From Bacteroides caecigallinarum (GTDB taxonomy: Bacteria; Bacteroidota; Bacteroidia; Bacteroidales; Bacteroidaceae), in contig NZ_JACJLQ010000030.1 of NCBI RefSeq assembly GCF_016902295.1, positions 1-42,122 of the forward strand: a DNA stretch of 42,122 nucleotides, in the 5' to 3' direction. The position numbers and the translations under genes are program-made. Position 1 is the stretch's first letter, and each line of letters begins with the position of its first letter. Below are positions 41,933-42,122 of the stretch, one piece after another. A model generated the notes under the pieces. That model searched no databases. It worked only from the letters and a program-made list of their open reading frames with translations, and was not told the DNA's origin.

Positions 41933-41940
41933 TATCTTTG
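41933..41940 (+). promoter_or_regulatory. Candidate -7 element TATCTTTG near the right edge
   Basis: TATCTTTG followed by CA matches the strong Bacteroidota form. No good -33 TTTG is seen. It would give a leader of about 53 nt before a 23-codon ORF at 41998. Confidence 0.5.
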
Positions 41941-41997
41941 CAATAATAGTTTTTCATAATACACTTTGTAAAGATTTTTACATAGAAAGATATAGTG

Positions 41998-42069
41998 ATG
42001 GAGATTATAGATAATTTAAGTTTCGCAAGTAGCTTTATTCCGTTTTCTTCTCTGGACATAGCTTTTTGA
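41998..42069 (+). CDS. Possible 23-aa leader peptide or small ORF
   Basis: An ATG at 41998 opens a 23-codon frame (begins MEIIDNLSF, ends SSLDIAF) with TGA at 42067-42069. It lies downstream of a TATCTTTG promoter element, and its stop overlaps a following ATG (TGATG). It could be a coupled leader peptide. There is no homology I recognise and the ORF is short, so this is tentative. Confidence 0.25.
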   Translation: MEIIDNLSFASSFIPFSSLDIAF

Positions 42070-42122
42070 TGATAGCAATTTTTTGGTTATCATTAGCAAT
42101 CATCCGGATGATTTCTTCTTCA
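42069..42122 (+). CDS. Possible start of a membrane protein cut by the window edge
   Basis: From the ATG at 42069 the frame is open to the end of the window. It encodes 18 hydrophobic-leaning residues (MIAIFWLSLAIIRMISSS). The start overlaps the stop of the small upstream ORF. Only the first residues are visible, so neither reality nor function can be judged well. Confidence 0.25.
   Translation, partial: MIAIFWLSLAIIRMISSS

Larger units (their letters stand above)
41228..41997. other. Long non-coding region with palindromes and a periodic array
   Basis: No coding frame of substance is visible. It holds an AATTGTCA-TTT-TGACAATT palindrome (41269-41287), a CGTAT-TT-ATACG palindrome (41350-41361), an 11-bp periodic array (41527-41581), a 12-bp hairpin (41826-41854) and a -7-like TATCTTTG (41933-41940). 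It may encode an untranslated RNA or be a long regulatory region for a gene beyond the right edge. Confidence 0.5.

Overview
The window is chromosomal DNA from a Bacteroidales bacterium, probably a Bacteroides- or Phocaeicola-like gut commensal. The evidence is Bacteroidota-type promoters (TTTG, about 20 bp, then TAnnTTTG) before several genes, starts without a Shine-Dalgarno sequence, gene families typical of the order (DUF4286 beside ruvC, CE6-CE1 esterase, YbhG/F/S/R-type exporter, lipoproteins), and moderate A+T content. No insertion sequence, phage, plasmid or CRISPR array was seen.

Layout. 1-3.3 kb is visibly A+T-richer. It holds a two-gene RyR-domain unit: a 97-aa stand-alone RyR protein and a 702-aa CASTOR/POLLUX-like cation channel with a C-terminal RyR domain. 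A four-helix membrane protein follows. 3.5-9.8 kb is a tight operon of patatin-like phospholipase, aldose-1-epimerase-like protein, sbcD and sbcC; sbcC is cut by one in-frame TAA. 9.9-15 kb carries a NUDIX-alcohol dehydrogenase fusion, a secreted CE6-CE1 esterase and a GH43 enzyme, ended by a strong bidirectional terminator. 15-20.8 kb is a minus-strand operon: AMP-forming acyl-CoA ligase, CobW-type metal GTPase with a His/Cys-rich linker, Tex, and DUF1847.

20.9-23.3 kb is DUF4286-ruvC-ModF-like ABC ATPase. It converges on a dicarboxylate/amino-acid symporter and a NimA/PPOX-like flavoprotein, which diverge from formate-THF ligase (fhs). 26.9-33.8 kb is a complete efflux cluster: TetR, TolC-like, HlyD-like lipoprotein, two ABC ATPases and two ABC-2 permeases. 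34-39.1 kb (minus) holds gcvP, an MBL hydrolase, rsmG and a DUF3298 lipoprotein. 39.3-42.1 kb holds lipB, two tandem tRNA-Lys(CTT) genes, the di-iron Fe-S repair protein RIC, and about 0.9 kb of mostly non-coding DNA.

Genes that plausibly work together are sbcC/sbcD (DNA end processing), CE6-CE1 with GH43 (xylan side chains and backbone), fhs and gcvP (one-carbon/glycine metabolism, not adjacent), and the TetR-controlled exporter. The observations most worth a second look are the RyR-gated channel unit, the sbcC nonsense codon, the NUDIX-ADH fusion, two separate arrays of TTTTGCAA-like words repeating every 11 bp, the GTAAC-N4-GTTAC operator placed at about -41 before ric, and the two tRNA-Lys copies that differ at a T-stem base pair.
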